Shown here piece by piece: positions 9,182 through 17,594 of a stretch of 64,000 bases of DNA (positions within the stretch are counted from its first letter, which is position 1; the number at the start of each line of letters is the position of its first letter). The notes under the pieces are model-generated. The model did not search any database. It was not told the DNA's origin and saw only the letters and a program-made list of their open reading frames with translations. The position numbers were made by a program, and so were the translations under genes. Source of the DNA: an uncultured Coriobacteriaceae bacterium (lineage in GTDB: Bacteria; Actinomycetota; Coriobacteriia; Coriobacteriales; Coriobacteriaceae); NCBI GenBank assembly GCA_944321435.1, contig CALULH010000001.1, positions 124,001 through 188,000 of the forward strand, given 5' to 3'.

Positions 9182-9443
9182 CGTGACGTTGCGCCTTGCC
9201 GACGAGTTTGTGGAAAGCCTCGCGGAGATCTACTCCACGCGTTTGCTAGAGCGCATTAAGTCGTTGGTTACCAGTATCGCGACCTTTCCTGAGCTGGGGT
9301 CTCCCATGGTCCGCAAGAGTCTTGTCGCGCGGTACGGGGACAAGATGCGGCACATTGCCGTTGCCCAGTTTGTGATTGTGTACCGCTACGCCGACAACGT
9401 GGTGGATGTTCTCGCCTTGGTGTATGGGCCGCGGATCATTTAG
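9174..9443 (+). CDS. Type II toxin, ParE/RelE superfamily
   Basis: An 89-residue protein of the ParE/RelE toxin fold. The visible pattern is typical: an N-terminal strand (VTLRLADEFVESLAEIY), two helices, TFPELGSPMVRKSL, a MRHIAVAQFVIVYRY strand pair and a final VLALVYGPRII strand. ParE members poison DNA gyrase and RelE members cut ribosome-bound mRNA; the sequence does not let me choose, although the PELGSPMVR segment leans to ParE-like plasmid-stabilisation toxins. The start is the GTG at 9174, overlapping the antitoxin gene, with the ribosome site inside the antitoxin 3' end (TTGAGGAAAAAAA). Confidence 0.75.
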   Translation: MPDVTLRLADEFVESLAEIYSTRLLERIKSLVTSIATFPELGSPMVRKSLVARYGDKMRHIAVAQFVIVYRYADNVVDVLALVYGPRII

Positions 9444-9484
9444 CGGCTGGTTAAAGGTTGCATGTGGCCAGAGGCGATGCAGAA

Positions 9485-9530
9485 CAAGCGGCCTGACCCT
9501 TTGGATGGGGTCAGGCCGCTTGCTTTTCTG
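9485..9530. terminator. Shared terminator between the toxin gene and the convergent FMN reductase gene
   Basis: A perfect 15-bp stem, CAAGCGGCCTGACCC (9485-9499) with GGGTCAGGCCGCTTG (9508-9522), has an 8-base loop and is followed on the plus strand by CTTTTCT. Lying between convergent genes, it may serve both directions. Confidence 0.85.
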
Positions 9531-9557
9531 GGTGTTCGTTGTCTTTTGCTGCAGTGC

Positions 9558-10106
9558 TTACTTGAGAAACGCAAGGAACGCCTCGGCTTGACGCTTGAGG
9601 TAAGGCTGCGAATCGCCCAGCTCGAGCGTGCCGTCTTTTACCCTGCTGAAACCCGAAGGCACGGTGAGGCGCGGCTTGTTCATCACGCGCATGTTGAGAA
9701 ACGAGATCAGCGCAACCAGGTGGTCTTGCGCGCATGCGGTGCCGGTGCCTCCGGCCGAGATGCCGCTGATGGCGCAGGGCTTGCCGTCAAGCACCTGCCC
9801 TTGCTTTGCGTTTACCGGGCGCGAGAGCCAGTCGAGCAGGTTTTTGAGCGGGCCGGGGAAGAAGTGGTTGTATTCGGGCGTGAAAAACCAAACGCCGTCG
9901 GCATCAAGCACCTCCTGGCGCACGCGGGAGACGGCTTCGGGTGCGGGGCGCTCCATGTCTTCGTTGAACAGCGGGACATCGTCCCAGGCGAGGATGGAAA
10001 ACTCGGCGTTGGGGTCAAGCGCAGCGACCTCCCGTGCGGCCGCTTCGGCGAGCTGGCGGTTGAGGCTTCCCTGGCGCAGCGACCCTGCGATGGCGAGAAT
10101 GCGCAT
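9558..10106 (-). CDS. NAD(P)H-dependent FMN reductase
   Basis: A 182-residue flavodoxin-fold protein of the NADPH-dependent FMN reductase family (azobenzene/chromate reductase type), probably a cytoplasmic FMN-binding oxidoreductase. Diagnostic features are the N-terminal phosphate-binding loop GSLRQGSLNRQLA and FFTPEYNHFFPGPLKNLLDW, which contacts the flavin, followed by ISAGGTGT. GGAG precedes the ATG at 10106. It is transcribed divergently from the next gene and convergently to the toxin-antitoxin pair. The physiological substrate (quinone, flavin, azo dye or metal) cannot be told from sequence. Confidence 0.9.
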   Translation of the reverse strand: MRILAIAGSLRQGSLNRQLAEAAAREVAALDPNAEFSILAWDDVPLFNEDMERPAPEAVSRVRQEVLDADGVWFFTPEYNHFFPGPLKNLLDWLSRPVNAKQGQVLDGKPCAISGISAGGTGTACAQDHLVALISFLNMRVMNKPRLTVPSGFSRVKDGTLELGDSQPYLKRQAEAFLAFLK

Positions 10107-10310
10107 AGCGGCTCCAATCTTTGCGGGGCGGTTCTTGTCTAAAAGTGTTCCCGCGCTCTGCGCGCGTCAATCAGCGGGGCGCGGGCCTTTGTCGCGCCGC
10201 TCTTTTGCGACTCCTGTGGCTCGCATATGGAGATGCGCGGCGCCACGGGGGCGTGGGTGCGCGTTTGGGGTAGATAAGATGCCATCGCCAGCGAGGGTCG
10301 GAGGTGGAGC

Positions 10311-11501
10311 ATGGCTAAGAACAACGACGCGCGGCGCATGAGGGGCGGGATGCGGCCGGTTGCAAGCGGCGAGTCACGTGGCGAAAGCGCCCCGCACGCC
10401 GGCAGCAGCGCCTCGCGCCCGGGCGGGGGCGTGCATCGCCGCTCCGCCTCCCGTCCACGCGGCGGCCGCGTACTCACGGCCGCCCTTATCGCAGCGCTTC
10501 TCATTTTGGCGGGGCTTTTCGCCCTGCGCTACGCGCCGTCGGCGCTGACGCAAGGGCGCAAGGTCGCGCAGGTGGTGGCATTCATGCCGTGGCTGACCAT
10601 CCCCGCCGTGGCGCTTCTCGCCCTGTGCGCGGCCACCAAGCGGCGTGTGCTCGCGGTGCTGTTCGTTCTGTGCGTGGCCGCCGAGGTGGTGTGGCACGCG
10701 GGCTACTTCCTGCCGGCGACGAACCTGTCCGCGGCCTCTCAGCGCTCGGCGGTGGCCGAGCGTACCGCCTCGGATGACACCTTGCGCGTGATGACGCTCA
10801 ACTGCATGAACGGCGAGGCGGACGCCGCCTCTATCGTGCGCGCGGTGCAAAGCGAGCGCGTGGAGGTTCTCGCCCTGCAGGAGGTCTCCAACGGGCTGCT
10901 CGATCGCTTGAACCAGGCGGGCATAGCCGATCTGCTGCCACACCGGCTGGTGGGCAAGGCCGGCTGGCGCGACAACGGCGGCGTGAACTGCCTCTTTTCG
11001 CTCGCCCCGCTTGAGGACGTCTCCACCAGCTCGCTGCCCGACGAGGCGGGCGCGTCGGCCACGCCGGCCGCCACGGTCGAGCTCGGCAGCGGCATCAAGG
11101 TGCGCTTTCTGTCCGTGCATCCCAGCTCGCCCAAAACCGGCACGCGCGGCCTGTGGAACACCTCGCTTTCGAGCCTGGGGCAGAGCCTGCGCGCGGACGT
11201 TGACTACGTGCTCATGGGCGACTTCAACGCCACGTGGGATCACCTGCGCTTCAGGCGGCTGCTGCAGAACGGCGGGCTGGTGGACGCCTCCGAGCAGGCG
11301 GGCGAGGGCTTCCACATGACCTACCCTTCGAGCCCCGAGCTTTCGCTGCGCTACTCGCCGGTGCCGGTGCCGTTCCCGCTGATGGAGATCGACCACATCC
11401 TGTACGCGCGCGAGGGCTCGGTGGCGGTGGCCTCGCTCAAGACGCTGCAGGTTGCGGGGACCGACCACATGGCGCTGCTTGGCACGCTTGCCGCGCGGTG
11501 A
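10311..11501 (+). CDS. Membrane-anchored endonuclease/exonuclease/phosphatase family protein
   Basis: A 396-residue protein with a basic cytoplasmic N-terminus, three predicted membrane helices (about residues 53-75, 88-105 and 110-130) and a C-terminal domain of the EEP superfamily, placed outside the membrane by the odd helix count. The EEP motifs are in order: TLNCMNGEAD, LALQEV, HPSSP, MGDFNATWDH, EIDHIL and GTDHMALL, which supply the metal-binding Asn/Glu/Asp/His set. Substrates in this superfamily range from DNA to phospholipids and inositol phosphates, so the exact role is unknown. GGAGGTGGAGC precedes the ATG at 10311. Confidence 0.85.
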   Translation: MAKNNDARRMRGGMRPVASGESRGESAPHAGSSASRPGGGVHRRSASRPRGGRVLTAALIAALLILAGLFALRYAPSALTQGRKVAQVVAFMPWLTIPAVALLALCAATKRRVLAVLFVLCVAAEVVWHAGYFLPATNLSAASQRSAVAERTASDDTLRVMTLNCMNGEADAASIVRAVQSERVEVLALQEVSNGLLDRLNQAGIADLLPHRLVGKAGWRDNGGVNCLFSLAPLEDVSTSSLPDEAGASATPAATVELGSGIKVRFLSVHPSSPKTGTRGLWNTSLSSLGQSLRADVDYVLMGDFNATWDHLRFRRLLQNGGLVDASEQAGEGFHMTYPSSPELSLRYSPVPVPFPLMEIDHILYAREGSVAVASLKTLQVAGTDHMALLGTLAAR

Positions 11502-11533
11502 GGTGCAGCAGACATGTTGGCCTGCCATTGGGT

Positions 11534-11602
11534 GCCATTGGGGACGGGTACGAATGGCAAGGGATGCGGCGCGTTCTGCCATTCGTACCCGTCCCCAATG
11601 GC
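11534..11602. repeat. Long palindromic repeat, copy A of a dispersed family
   Basis: Perfect 26-base arms at 11534-11559 and 11577-11602 flank a 17-base spacer. The outer 19 bases of each arm (GCCATTGGGGACGGGTACG) recur in the palindrome at 58434-58497, while the inner parts differ. It lies between the EEP gene and the ParB-like gene. There is no T-run, so it resembles a REP-type element more than a terminator. Confidence 0.9.
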
Positions 11603-11726
11603 AAATAGCAAGTGCGCGCTTCCAGCGATATGTGGAGAACGCAGTGGTGGCGCGCGGCGGGCGCCTGCGGCTTTCGCGCTGTTCGTTTACACTGGGGTCA
11701 GAGAGACGCGAGTGAGCGGAGGGGCC

Positions 11727-12695
11727 ATGACAAGGGCGGACGGCGCAGGCGCTCGGAACGCAGGCGGAGCTGCCGAGTCGGAGGCGGCTGTTGCGACAAC
11801 CGGCGCGGATGCCGTGCTGGGCGAGCTTTCGTACTCGTTTGCGCGCCTGCCGCTCGACGAGATCGGCGCGCATCCCGAGAACGACTACTCCATGAACGAA
11901 GGCGAGCTTGTCGAGCTCATGGCCTCCATTGAGAAGGACGGCCTGGGGCAGCTGCCTTTGGTGCGTCGCCTGCCGGACGGGACGTACCAGATGATCGCGG
12001 GGCACCGACGACTGGAGTGCTTCCGACGGCTCGCCGCCGCGCATCCCGGCGCTGACGGCAAGCCCGGTCCCTACGACCTGCTGCCGGTGAACGTCATCGA
12101 CGGCCTGGATGATGCCCGCGCCTCCATTCTGCTCAACGTCACCAACCTGGTCACCCGCAACCTCACGCAGGAGGAGCGCGGCGCCCGCTACCGCGCCATA
12201 GGGAGGCGCGTGCCGGCCATGCGCGCCGCCGACCCGTCCTTGCGCGGCGTGCGCACCAACGAGGTGATTGCCCGCATCGTGACTAAGGAGACGGGCAACC
12301 CGGTCTCCGAGGCCACGGTCAAACGCGCCATCGCTGCCGAGAGGCGCCTGGCCGAGGCGCGCGAGAAGGCAACGCGGCTGCGGAGCGACCTCACGGACAA
12401 CTGGCAGGTAGAGGCCAGTACGGGCAAGATCGACCCGGTGACGCTCAAGTCCATATCCGAGCTGCCGGAGGACCGGCAGGAGGAGCTTTTCGTGTCCTAT
12501 CAGCGCCAGGGGTTGGCCCCCGGCGCGCTGCGGGCGCATATCCGCCGGCTGGAGCCCAAGACCGCGGAGGACGCGCGCCGCGAGCTTACGGCGGCCATTC
12601 GCAACGTGGAGGACGTGGTCGAGATGGCCCGGCGCAACGTGGAGGTGCCCGCCGAGTTGGTGCAGCGCCTGAGAAGCCTGATCGACCAGCTGTAA
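11727..12695 (+). CDS. ParB-like nuclease-fold domain protein (orphan)
   Basis: A 322-residue protein with a ParB/Spo0J-type N-terminal domain: FARLPLDEIGAHPENDYSM, a helix, then MIAGHRRLECFRRLA with the AGHRR box at 91-95 that binds CTP in ParB proteins. NLTQEERGARYRA follows, then a helix-turn-helix region (SEATVKRAIAAERRL). It ends in a predicted helical tail. There is no parA gene nearby and no parS-like site was recognised, so it may be a Noc-like or other nucleoid-associated ParB relative, not the main segregation protein. The ATG at 11727 follows GGAGGGG. A TACACT box at 11690-11695 is a possible -10. The function is inferred from the fold only. Confidence 0.7.
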   Translation: MTRADGAGARNAGGAAESEAAVATTGADAVLGELSYSFARLPLDEIGAHPENDYSMNEGELVELMASIEKDGLGQLPLVRRLPDGTYQMIAGHRRLECFRRLAAAHPGADGKPGPYDLLPVNVIDGLDDARASILLNVTNLVTRNLTQEERGARYRAIGRRVPAMRAADPSLRGVRTNEVIARIVTKETGNPVSEATVKRAIAAERRLAEAREKATRLRSDLTDNWQVEASTGKIDPVTLKSISELPEDRQEELFVSYQRQGLAPGALRAHIRRLEPKTAEDARRELTAAIRNVEDVVEMARRNVEVPAELVQRLRSLIDQL

Positions 12696-12795
12696 CCGTT
12701 GCGCGCCGGCGTGCGCCGCGCGTGCCGATCGCCGCGCGCTGCGCTTTTGCCTGGCACCGTTGCGCTTGCACGAGACTTTAACAGGAGTGAAACCC

Positions 12796-13680
12796 ATGGC
12801 CTTGATCCGCATTACCACCTTGGACGACCCGCGGCTCGCTGCCTACACGCGGCTGACGGAACTTGAGCTGCGCAGCCGCCTGGAGCCCGAGAAAGGGCTC
12901 TTTATCGCCGAGTCCGCCAAGGTCATAGAGCGCGCGCTGGCTGCTGGGATGGAGCCTGTGAGCTTCCTTCTGGGCGAGAGGTGGCTCGACCCGCTGGCGC
13001 CGCTTCTGGAGCCGTACCTGGAGGGCGGCTCGCATGCGGATGTGCCCGTGTTCACGGGGTCGATGGAGCTGATGGAGCGGCTTACCGGGTTCAAGGTCAC
13101 GCGCGGCGCGCTCTGCGCCATGCGCCGCCCGCCGCTCGAGGACCCGGCCGACCTGCTCGCGCGCACGGACGCGCGCCGCGTGGCCGTGCTGGAGGGCATT
13201 GTGGACCACACCAACGTGGGCGCCATCTTCCGATCGGCTGCGGCGCTCAACGTCGACGCCATCTTGGTGAGCCCCAGCTGCTGCGACCCGCTGTACCGCC
13301 GCGCGGTGCGCGTGAGCATGGGGACCGTCTTTCAGGTGCCGTGGACGCGCGCGGGCGAGCATGTGCGCGAATGGCCCGCGGCCGGCGTGGACGCACTGCA
13401 CAGCGCCGGTTTCACCTGCGCTGCGCTGGCGCTCACCGATGACAGCGTGTCGCTGGACGACCCGGCCCTGCGGCAGGTGGAAAAGCTCGCGCTCTTCTTG
13501 GGCACGGAGGGACAGGGCCTCAATGCGCGCACCATCCGCGCATGCGACACCGCCGTGCGCATTCCCATGGCCCACGGCGTCGACTCCCTCAATGTGGCCG
13601 CCGCTAGCGCCGTGGCGTTCTGGCAGCTCTGTCCGCATGTTGGCAACGACTACCACTACCAGCCTGGCATGTTCTCGTAG
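12796..13680 (+). CDS. SpoU/TrmH-family RNA 2'-O-methyltransferase
   Basis: A 294-residue SPOUT methyltransferase that would methylate a ribose 2'-hydroxyl in rRNA or tRNA using S-adenosylmethionine. An N-terminal substrate-binding part (IAESAKVIERAL) precedes the knotted catalytic domain, which shows the three SpoU motifs: DHTNVGAIFRSAAAL, FLGTEGQGL and IPMAHGVDSLNVAAAS. The Asn/Arg of motif 1 and the Glu of motif 2 are present. The length suits the 23S rRNA methyltransferase branch (TsnR/RlmB-like). The ATG at 12796 follows ACAGGAG. It is followed by about 1.1 kb without a protein-coding gene. Confidence 0.85.
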   Translation: MALIRITTLDDPRLAAYTRLTELELRSRLEPEKGLFIAESAKVIERALAAGMEPVSFLLGERWLDPLAPLLEPYLEGGSHADVPVFTGSMELMERLTGFKVTRGALCAMRRPPLEDPADLLARTDARRVAVLEGIVDHTNVGAIFRSAAALNVDAILVSPSCCDPLYRRAVRVSMGTVFQVPWTRAGEHVREWPAAGVDALHSAGFTCAALALTDDSVSLDDPALRQVEKLALFLGTEGQGLNARTIRACDTAVRIPMAHGVDSLNVAAASAVAFWQLCPHVGNDYHYQPGMFS

Positions 13681-13844
13681 CGCCGAGCGCACTGACGTTG
13701 CCGCAACGGTGAGCCCGCGTTGCGTCGCCGTTTCTGCGCTGCAACGCCGTGCCCGCGGCGCGTTTTTTGTGGATATGCAAAGCGTTGCCTATTTTATGCG
13801 TTCTGCAAACACGAAACGGCTTGTTTTTCTGATTCGACGACGAT

Positions 13845-14033
13845 CGCGGGACGAAATCGCTAGGTTTTCTGATTATGCAAGCGCCCTGCGAAGCCCAAGG
13901 GGGAGGTTCGCGCTGCGATGGAGCTAGGTTTTGCCGATGAGTTATGCGCGACGAGCATAAAACAACCTAAACAATCTTCCATGCGCATGTATAAGAATCG
14001 CAGAATCAGAAATAGGTTCGATTTTGTCCCGCG
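13845..14033. repeat. Nested inverted repeats in the gap before the ileS leader
   Basis: Imperfect 30-base outer arms (13845-13874 and 14004-14033; CGCGGGACGAAATCG against CGCGGGACAAAATCG on the other strand) enclose 129 bases. Inside is a smaller hairpin, TTATGC-gcgacga-GCATAA (13942-13960). The decamer GCTAGGTTTT occurs twice in the same direction (13859-13868 and 13923-13932). The stretch is AT-richer than its surroundings and has no credible open frame. It could be a decayed mobile element or a structured RNA. Confidence 0.6.
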
Positions 14034-14201
14034 ACGTGCCCGCATGTAGGAAAGACCCCTATTTTGTCAGCTGCAAAGCTTTTTCGCGTCCTATAACTTC
14101 GCCTGCGTCGCATTCCCCTGCACGCCTGCTTGCCGAACCAGCGGGATCGCGCATGCCTTGGTAAAACACCGCCGTTTCTACAACCGCGCTCACTGCCTGC
14201 G

Positions 14202-14210
14202 TGCTACAAT
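14202..14210 (+). promoter_or_regulatory. Likely extended -10 promoter of the ileS T-box transcript
   Basis: TGCTACAAT is an extended -10 element about 20 bases before the first conserved T-box elements. No clear -35 box was seen. The 540 bases between the methyltransferase gene and this point otherwise hold only the nested inverted repeats. Confidence 0.5.
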
Positions 14211-14220
14211 GCCGTGCTAC

Positions 14221-14697
14221 AGGCGTTGATGGGGAGGAGTAGGCGGCCCCCGCGCATATGAGAGAGCGGACCCGAGCCGGTTCGGCGCCGTAAGGCGCTC
14301 GGCTGCTGCGCGCTAGGCGCGGCGTACCGGCTTTGGCTGAGAGGACCGCGTGCGCGACCGTCCGAAAATCACCCCGGAGCCGCGGCCTGAACAAGGACGC
14401 GCTCCCGTATGCCCGCGCATTTTGCCGCAAGGCGTCGCGGTGCAGGGCATGGGATGCGTGGGCTTCAGTAGGCGTCGCCGGGACGACCGCCGTCATGTGG
14501 TCGGCCGAGTACGGGTGCCGTTGCGGCGCTACGGGCATCGGGTGCGCAAGTGCCTTCAAGCCCTTGGCGCGGCGGGCAGCCTAAGCTGGGTGGTATAGCG
14601 AGGAGCTTTGCGAGAGGCGGCTGCGCGCATGCGCCCGCCGCTCATATGGACAAGCGCTTCGTCCCAGCTTGCAGGGATGAGGCGCTTTTTTAGTGCC
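14221..14697 (+). promoter_or_regulatory. T-box riboswitch controlling ileS
   Basis: The leader has the parts of a transcriptional T-box in order. The AGTA S-turn of Stem I is at 14238-14241 (GGAGGAGTA). The distal GGCTGAGAGG motif is near 14335. The specifier sequence GAAAATCAC has the Ile codon ATC at 14368-14370. The T-box antiterminator core GGGTGGTATAGCG is at 14588-14600. A perfect terminator follows at 14652-14691, containing CGTCCC/GGGATG and a T-run. The TGGT bulge fits a tRNA ending in ACCA, as tRNA-Ile does. AAGCTGGG (14583-14590) can pair with CCCAGCTT (14663-14670), giving the alternative antiterminator. The core differs from the usual ACCGCG ending. Uncharged tRNA-Ile would permit read-through. 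Confidence 0.9.
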
Positions 14698-14780
14698 TCG
14701 AGATTCGGGTCGCGCGCCCGGAACCGCCGCGGGCGTTGTCCCGCACGGAGCCGGAGGCGCGGCGCGTGAAAGGGGAGAGC

Positions 14781-17594
14781 ATGGCAAACAACTACAAGGA
14801 CACCACCAACCTGCCCAAGACCAAGTTCCCCATGCGGGGCAACCTGGCCAAGGCGGAGCCCAAGCGCCTGGCGGCGTGGAACGAGAACGGCGTTTACGAG
14901 CTCCTGCAGAAGAAGAACGAGGGCCACAAGAAGTTCGTGCTGCACGACGGCCCGCCCTACGCCAACGGTCCCATCCATGTGGGACACGCCATGAACAAGA
15001 TCTCCAAAGACATCATCATGCGCTACCACGCCATGCAGGGCGAGCAGACCCCCTACGTGCCCGGCTGGGACTGCCACGGCCAGCCCATCGAGCACAAAGT
15101 GGAGGAGTCGCTCGGCACCGAGAAGTTCAACGCCACGCCCACGGACAAGATCCGCGAGATGTGCCGCGAGTTCGCGGTCGAGAACATCGAGCTGCAGAAG
15201 GCCGGTTTCCGCCGCTTGGGCGTGCTGGGCGACTGGGACCATCCCTACCTCACGCTCTACCATGAGCACGATGCCGCCGACATCGAGGTCTTCAAGGCAA
15301 TGTTCGATCGCGGCATGATCTACCGCGGCCGCAAGCCCGTGCACTGGTGCAAGCACTGCCACACCGCGCTCGCCGAGGCGGAGATCGAGTACTCCGATGA
15401 GACGAGCCCCTCCATCTTCGTGCGCTTCGAGCTGATCGACGTGCCCGAGGCCCTGCGCGCCGCCGGCTGCCCCGTCGACGTGGTCATCTGGACCACCACC
15501 CCCTGGACCCTTCCGGCCAACTCCGGCGTGGCGCTTGCCGCCGACGCCGAGTACGTGGCCGTGTCCGCCAAGGGCCGCTTGGGTATCATGGCTAAGGCGC
15601 TCTGGGAGAAGGTCTTCCATGGCGTCGCCCAGGATGAGGACGCCTGCCTCTACGTGCCCGCCGGCGCCGACGAGCCCTGGTCTGTCCGCGGCGAGCAGCT
15701 CGTCGACATCACCTACAAGCAGCCGATCTTTGAGAACGTGACCGGCCGCATCGTCACGGCCGACTACGTGAGCCTTGAAGACGGCACGGGCTGCGTCCAC
15801 ACCGCCCCCGGCCACGGCGTGGACGACTACTACACCGGCATGCGCTGCGGCCTGCCCATCATTATGCCCGTCGACGACGACGGCCGCTTCTACCAGGGCG
15901 ACGAGTACGGCACCGGCGGCCCCTTCTCCGGGCTCGACACCGACGAGGCCAACCCCGTCATCATCGACTGGGTCGACGAGCGCGGCATGCTCGTGGCCGA
16001 GAAGAAGATCAACCACAGCTACCCGCACTGCTGGCGCTGCAAGAACCCCGTGATCTTCCGCGCAACCGACCAGTGGTTCGTCTCCATGGACGACACCGGC
16101 CTGCGCGAGGAGGCGCTCGACCAGATCATGAACCACGTGACCTGGTACCCGGATCACGCCAAGAACCGCATCGGCTCCATGGTCGAGGGCCGTCCGGACT
16201 GGTGCATCAGCCGCCAGCGCAACTGGGGCGTGCCCATTCCGAGCTACACCTGCGCCGACTGCGGCGAGAAGGTCATGAACGACGCCACGCTGGACGCGGT
16301 CATCGCCCTGTTCAAGGAGAAGGGCTCCGACGCCTGGTTCACCGACGCGCCCGAGGACTACCTGGGCGACGCCTGCGTCTGCCCCAAGTGCGGCGGCCAC
16401 CATCTCAAGGCCGACCGCGACATCCTGGACGTGTGGTGGGACTCGGGTGTGTCCTGGAAGGCCGTGTGCGAGAACCGCCCCGAGCTCACCTACCCGTGCG
16501 ATATGTACCTGGAGGGCTCCGACCAGCACCGCGGCTGGTTCCAGAGCTCGCTGCTCACGAGCGTGGGCGCCTACGACCAGGCGCCGTACCGCGCCGTGGT
16601 TTCCCAGGGCTTCACGCTGGACGGCCAGGGCCGCAAGATGTCCAAGAGCCTGGGCAACGTCATCGACCCCAACAAGGTGTGCGACACCCTGGGCGCCGAC
16701 ATCCTGCGCCTGTGGGTGGCGAGCGTGGACACCTCCAATGACGTGGCCATCGACGACGAGATCCTGAAGCGCACCTCCGAGGCCTACCGCCGGTTCCGCA
16801 ACACCTTCCGCTTCCTTTTGGGCGAGCTCGAGGACCAGTTCGACCCCGAGGCCGACGCAGTGCCCTTCGATGAGCTCATGCCGCTCGACAAGCTCATGAT
16901 GGCGCGCATCTCCGAGGTCCATGGCGAGGTTTCGGCTGCCTACGCCGAGTACAGCTTCAACAAGGTCTACCGCACGCTCTACGACTTCGTGGTCACCGAG
17001 CTCTCGAACGTTTACCTGGACGTTACCAAGGACCGCGTGTACTGCGATGCCCCTGCGAGCCGCGAGCGCCGCAGCGCGCAGACCGTCTGGGCTCAGGTGC
17101 TGGCCATGCTGCTGCACGACCTGCAGCCCATCTTGGCCTTCACCTGCGACGAGGTCATGGCCTACGCGCCGGCAGCGTGCCGCGACGGGCAGACCTACGC
17201 CGCCCTCATGGACTGGTACGCGGCGCCGCTCTCCGCAGACGAGGCGGCTCCCTACCTGCCGGCCTACCGCGCCATGCTCGAGTTCCGCGACGCGGTGACC
17301 GCCGCCTTCGAGAAGGAGCGCGCCGCGGGCACGTACACCAAGACCCAGGAGGTCCGCGTGCGCGCCGAGGTTCCCGCCGAGATGCTCGCGCTCCTCTCCG
17401 GCGAGACCGCGGCCGACCTCGCCGAGATCTGCATCGTGTCCGAGGTCGAGCTCGCCGAGGGCCCGGAGCTCTCCGTTGCGGTTGAGCCGGCGCGCGGCGA
17501 GCGCTGCGAACGCTGCTGGAACTACCGCGAGCTCGGCCATTCCGAGGAGCATCCGCGCCTGTGCGCCCGCTGCGCCGCCGTGGTGGAGGCCTAA
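14781..17594 (+). CDS. ileS: Isoleucyl-tRNA synthetase
   Basis: IleRS, 937 residues, charges tRNA-Ile. It has the class I HIGH motif (PYANGPIHVGHAMNK), the CP1 editing domain including TTTPWTLPANSGVAL, the KMSKS motif in GRKMSKSLGN, and a C-terminal zinc ribbon (CERCWNYRELG with CARC). The overall form matches the bacterial-type enzyme (IleS1). The ATG at 14781 follows AGGGGAG; an in-frame TTG at 14736 is not needed. It is preceded by its T-box leader and followed without a gap by lspA, so the T-box also governs lspA and probably rluD. Confidence 0.97.
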   Translation: MANNYKDTTNLPKTKFPMRGNLAKAEPKRLAAWNENGVYELLQKKNEGHKKFVLHDGPPYANGPIHVGHAMNKISKDIIMRYHAMQGEQTPYVPGWDCHGQPIEHKVEESLGTEKFNATPTDKIREMCREFAVENIELQKAGFRRLGVLGDWDHPYLTLYHEHDAADIEVFKAMFDRGMIYRGRKPVHWCKHCHTALAEAEIEYSDETSPSIFVRFELIDVPEALRAAGCPVDVVIWTTTPWTLPANSGVALAADAEYVAVSAKGRLGIMAKALWEKVFHGVAQDEDACLYVPAGADEPWSVRGEQLVDITYKQPIFENVTGRIVTADYVSLEDGTGCVHTAPGHGVDDYYTGMRCGLPIIMPVDDDGRFYQGDEYGTGGPFSGLDTDEANPVIIDWVDERGMLVAEKKINHSYPHCWRCKNPVIFRATDQWFVSMDDTGLREEALDQIMNHVTWYPDHAKNRIGSMVEGRPDWCISRQRNWGVPIPSYTCADCGEKVMNDATLDAVIALFKEKGSDAWFTDAPEDYLGDACVCPKCGGHHLKADRDILDVWWDSGVSWKAVCENRPELTYPCDMYLEGSDQHRGWFQSSLLTSVGAYDQAPYRAVVSQGFTLDGQGRKMSKSLGNVIDPNKVCDTLGADILRLWVASVDTSNDVAIDDEILKRTSEAYRRFRNTFRFLLGELEDQFDPEADAVPFDELMPLDKLMMARISEVHGEVSAAYAEYSFNKVYRTLYDFVVTELSNVYLDVTKDRVYCDAPASRERRSAQTVWAQVLAMLLHDLQPILAFTCDEVMAYAPAACRDGQTYAALMDWYAAPLSADEAAPYLPAYRAMLEFRDAVTAAFEKERAAGTYTKTQEVRVRAEVPAEMLALLSGETAADLAEICIVSEVELAEGPELSVAVEPARGERCERCWNYRELGHSEEHPRLCARCAAVVEA

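Noticed and set aside
11514-11726. Extension of the ParB-like frame upstream through the palindrome
   Set aside because: The frame is open, but it passes through the palindromic repeat and has no ribosome site; the ATG at 11727 has GGAGGGG.
13681-14224. A tRNA or CRISPR array in the long gap before ileS
   Set aside because: No cloverleaf with a T-loop GTTCRA pattern and no evenly spaced repeats; only nested inverted repeats and two decamers.
14556-17552. A 998-codon open frame on the minus strand opposite ileS
   Set aside because: It is an antisense shadow. High-GC coding DNA often has long open frames on the opposite strand; it has no family motifs and ileS explains the region.
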